DNA from: Parcubacteria group bacterium GW2011_GWB1_42_6
Lineage (GTDB): Bacteria; Patescibacteriota; Minisyncoccia; Portnoybacterales; GWB1-42-6
Assembly (NCBI GenBank): GCA_000997475.1
Contig: LCEC01000054.1
Coordinates: 1-5,889, forward strand
Direction of reading: 5' to 3'
Length of the DNA: 5,889 nt
Positions 4,571 to 5,889 of this stretch are shown here, piece after piece (the first letter of the stretch is position 1; each line of letters begins with the position of its first letter). The translations under genes were made by a program, and so were the position numbers. The notes under the pieces were generated by a model. The model saw only the letters and a list, made by a program, of their open reading frames with translations, was not told where the DNA came from and ran no database searches.

Positions 4571-5573
4571 GCTCTCCTCCAATCACCTGAAGAATATCAA
4601 CTGCCAGAAAGAGCATATCACGATTGAAGCATATATCATCTCCGATCATGAAATGTTCGTAACCCATTTCGAGCATACAAGTAATATCTGTGATGTCGGA
4701 ACAGGCGGGCAAGGAACTCTTTCTCAACGAGGTCAAAATTCGCGAGGCTAGAACAGCCGACGGATCTTTTTTTGCTATCAATCTCAATGGACGGAGAATT
4801 TTATCCGGCCGACCCATTTCAACATACAGATCACCCCGAGCAGCCATTAATCGAACTCGGTCATTGAAAGAGTCAAATGAATTCATGACCCATTTCACGC
4901 CTTTCTTTGATTCGATTTTCGCAATCGCGCTCGCTTTGGGATCGAGATCGAACAGTTCACGAATATCGTCGTCCTTCTCGACATAAGAAAGCATGAAATT
5001 ATGAATCCCGGCTTTCTTTGCCGCCTCGATATATTGCAAATCGAGTTCCGTGAAGTAGCCCTTGATTTCCAGGCTTGGATGAAGAATATTGATCGATTCT
5101 CCTCCGCCAACAACTCTTTGGGGACCATCAAGCATAATCAGCTTATTTCCGTCACAAATCTCGACTATCCAAGCCGAATCGTAACCATCCTGCATCCAGC
5201 ATTTGATCGGTCCTCCGGATAAATCCAGTTCGACTTTGTGAGAAATTTCAATTTCCGCCCATGGAGGAGTCCTCAACTCTCCGTATGAACGAGGTTCGGA
5301 AGGATCCAGAATATGTTTGATTCCGCCAAACTCATAAATCTTTGGCTCGGAAGGAGCTTTGTAAAAAGCCCCGTGAACCGTGCGAAGTTGGCGACACTTC
5401 AAATCAATCCAAATATCTTTCGAACCGGCCAGAGACTTTAATCTCTTAAGCAAGTCCTCCAATGGCTCCTTTGTTGGCATCACCGTATTGAGCCTAACCC
5501 CGGAAATTGCGGGATGGCTCAAAAGTTCATCCAAAAAAGGAGCGTAAGGAGGAATGGTTGTGATAATTTTCAA
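4539..5573 (-). CDS. Pyruvate-kinase-like protein, A and B domains only
   Basis: 344 residues from a TTG at 5573, supported by AAGGAGG five bases upstream. The chain follows pyruvate kinase: GVRLN (25-29, cf. RLNFSHG), DLKCRQLRT (57-65, cf. DTKGPEIRT), a B-domain-like insert (about 66-155) ending in GGGESINILHPSLEIKGYFTELD, then AKIES with the catalytic Lys219 and metal ligand Glu221, and AARGDL with metal ligand Asp248. ASR at 276-278 replaces the ATQ of the substrate loop (Thr to Ser). It ends after the barrel, lacking the roughly 120-residue C-terminal regulatory domain. Potassium-site positions differ: the Ser of RLNFS is Val31, the Thr after Asp57 is Leu58, and Glu of GPE is Gln62. The phosphoryl-transfer residues are kept, so it may still act on an enolate or carboxylate phosphate. 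The changed pocket and the radical SAM partner argue against a plain glycolytic role. It lies 21 nt after an unknown small gene and overlaps the radical SAM gene. Confidence 0.85.
   Translation of the reverse strand: MKIITTIPPYAPFLDELLSHPAISGVRLNTVMPTKEPLEDLLKRLKSLAGSKDIWIDLKCRQLRTVHGAFYKAPSEPKIYEFGGIKHILDPSEPRSYGELRTPPWAEIEISHKVELDLSGGPIKCWMQDGYDSAWIVEICDGNKLIMLDGPQRVVGGGESINILHPSLEIKGYFTELDLQYIEAAKKAGIHNFMLSYVEKDDDIRELFDLDPKASAIAKIESKKGVKWVMNSFDSFNDRVRLMAARGDLYVEMGRPDKILRPLRLIAKKDPSAVLASRILTSLRKSSLPACSDITDITCMLEMGYEHFMIGDDICFNRDMLFLAVDILQVIGGEHGRAHSSIHP
4576..4580 (-). promoter_or_regulatory. Shine-Dalgarno of the radical SAM gene (inside the upstream gene)
   Basis: GGAGG on the minus strand lies 5 nt before the ATG at 4570 and inside the end of the pyruvate-kinase-like reading frame. 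A TTG at 4582 in the same frame overlaps this site and is therefore an unlikely start. Confidence 0.75.
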
Positions 5574-5578
5574 GTTGT

Positions 5579-5585
5579 CCTCCTT
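5579..5585 (-). promoter_or_regulatory. Shine-Dalgarno deciding a TTG start
   Basis: AAGGAGG on the minus strand, five bases before the TTG at 5573. No ATG or GTG in the vicinity fits the pyruvate kinase N-terminus (KIITTIPPYAPFLDELL), so this site makes TTG the convincing start of the pyruvate-kinase-like gene. Confidence 0.8.
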
Positions 5586-5594
5586 ACGCTTTAA

Positions 5595-5889
5595 TTACAC
5601 CAGCTTGGTGCTTTTCATAGACTTCGTCGACTTTGCCGACGAGCCTATTCCCGATGTTCCTGATCTCATGCTATGACCATCGCCTTCGGATTCAGCCGCT
5701 TTGGACTTCATTTTAGCCGAGCGCATTGAATCCATCACGCGACTGACCCGATCCGGCCGATCGCTGTGACGATCTGATGATCTCTTTTCGAAATCCTCGA
5801 ATTTGCCGGCTTCGGCGGCGATAATGCCGATTATCAGCTCAACAATATCTCTGGGATCTTCCATCGGAACGATCGCCTGGCTGCCATAG
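5595..5889 (-). CDS. Unidentified small protein with Ser/Lys/Arg-rich tail, probably 5'-truncated
   Basis: I do not recognise this protein. From the in-frame ATG at 5864 it has 89 residues. The frame is open to the window edge (YGSQAIVP before that Met) and no SD precedes the ATG, so the true start may lie outside. The N-terminal part (about 6-20, DIVELIIGIIAAEAG) is a short hydrophobic or amphipathic helix, followed by a charged stretch (FEDFEKRSSDRHSDRPDRVSR). The C-terminal half is low-complexity and rich in Ser, Lys, Arg and Gly. It holds three SM[RK]S words, at residues 46-49, 65-68 and 82-85, written with different codons. The protein is likely disordered after about residue 27. It is the first visible gene of the operon, 21 nt upstream of the pyruvate-kinase-like gene. 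A partner, or a substrate of the two enzymes, is conceivable but unproven. Confidence 0.6.
   Translation of the reverse strand, partial: YGSQAIVPMEDPRDIVELIIGIIAAEAGKFEDFEKRSSDRHSDRPDRVSRVMDSMRSAKMKSKAAESEGDGHSMRSGTSGIGSSAKSTKSMKSTKLV

Noticed and set aside
4571..4582. TTG at 4582 as start of the radical SAM gene
   Set aside because: It overlaps the GGAGG that serves the ATG at 4570, and the four extra residues have no support.

Overview
The window looks like a compact, moderately AT-rich bacterial genome fragment, most plausibly from the Candidate Phyla Radiation (Patescibacteria, Parcubacteria-like). This is inference. It rests on the short valyl-tRNA synthetase with a CPR-like sequence style, the small gene set, promoter boxes lying almost on top of start codons, and an intergenic spacer packed with GC-rich hairpins and GGGTC/CTGAG repeats. 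Every gene I can support is on the minus strand, so transcription runs from high to low coordinates. The large plus-strand ORFs are shadows.

Reading in the direction of transcription: (1) 5889-3758 is a tight three-gene operon. It holds a Ser/Lys/Arg-rich small protein of unknown function (its 5' end is probably cut by the window edge), a 344-residue pyruvate-kinase-like protein without the C-terminal regulatory domain, and an RlmN-like radical SAM protein without the methyl-carrying C-terminal cysteine. The last two genes overlap by 32 nt, their starts have strong Shine-Dalgarno sequences, and the operon ends in a strong intrinsic terminator (3713-3743). I do not recognise this trio as a described system, and it is the most interesting part of the window. 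(2) 3319-3757 is a non-coding spacer with a 58-nt near-perfect palindrome, smaller hairpins and short degenerate repeats. (3) 3318-1322 is valS, broken into two frames at about 2512-2506. The break removes roughly 20 residues of the editing domain. A second, in-frame shortening removes the usual cysteine-rich insertion. (4) 1293-787 is an MTH1-type Nudix hydrolase 28 nt downstream of valS, with its own strong SD and followed by an intrinsic terminator that overlaps its stop codon. (5) 723-82 is a bacterial sugar transferase (phosphoglycosyl transferase) of the PglC/WbaP type. (6) A very good extended -10 promoter at 57-65 sits 6 nt from an ATG at 50 that opens a frame running off the left edge.

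Functionally the genes are a mix: translation (ValS), nucleotide-pool sanitation (Nudix), initiation of cell-surface glycan synthesis (sugar transferase) and the unexplained pyruvate-kinase-like/radical-SAM operon. Initiation appears to use two modes. valS, the sugar transferase and the left-edge gene have -10-like boxes 4-9 nt from the ATG and no SD, which suggests leaderless mRNAs. The genes internal to operons have strong SDs. I saw no tRNA, rRNA, CRISPR array or insertion sequence.
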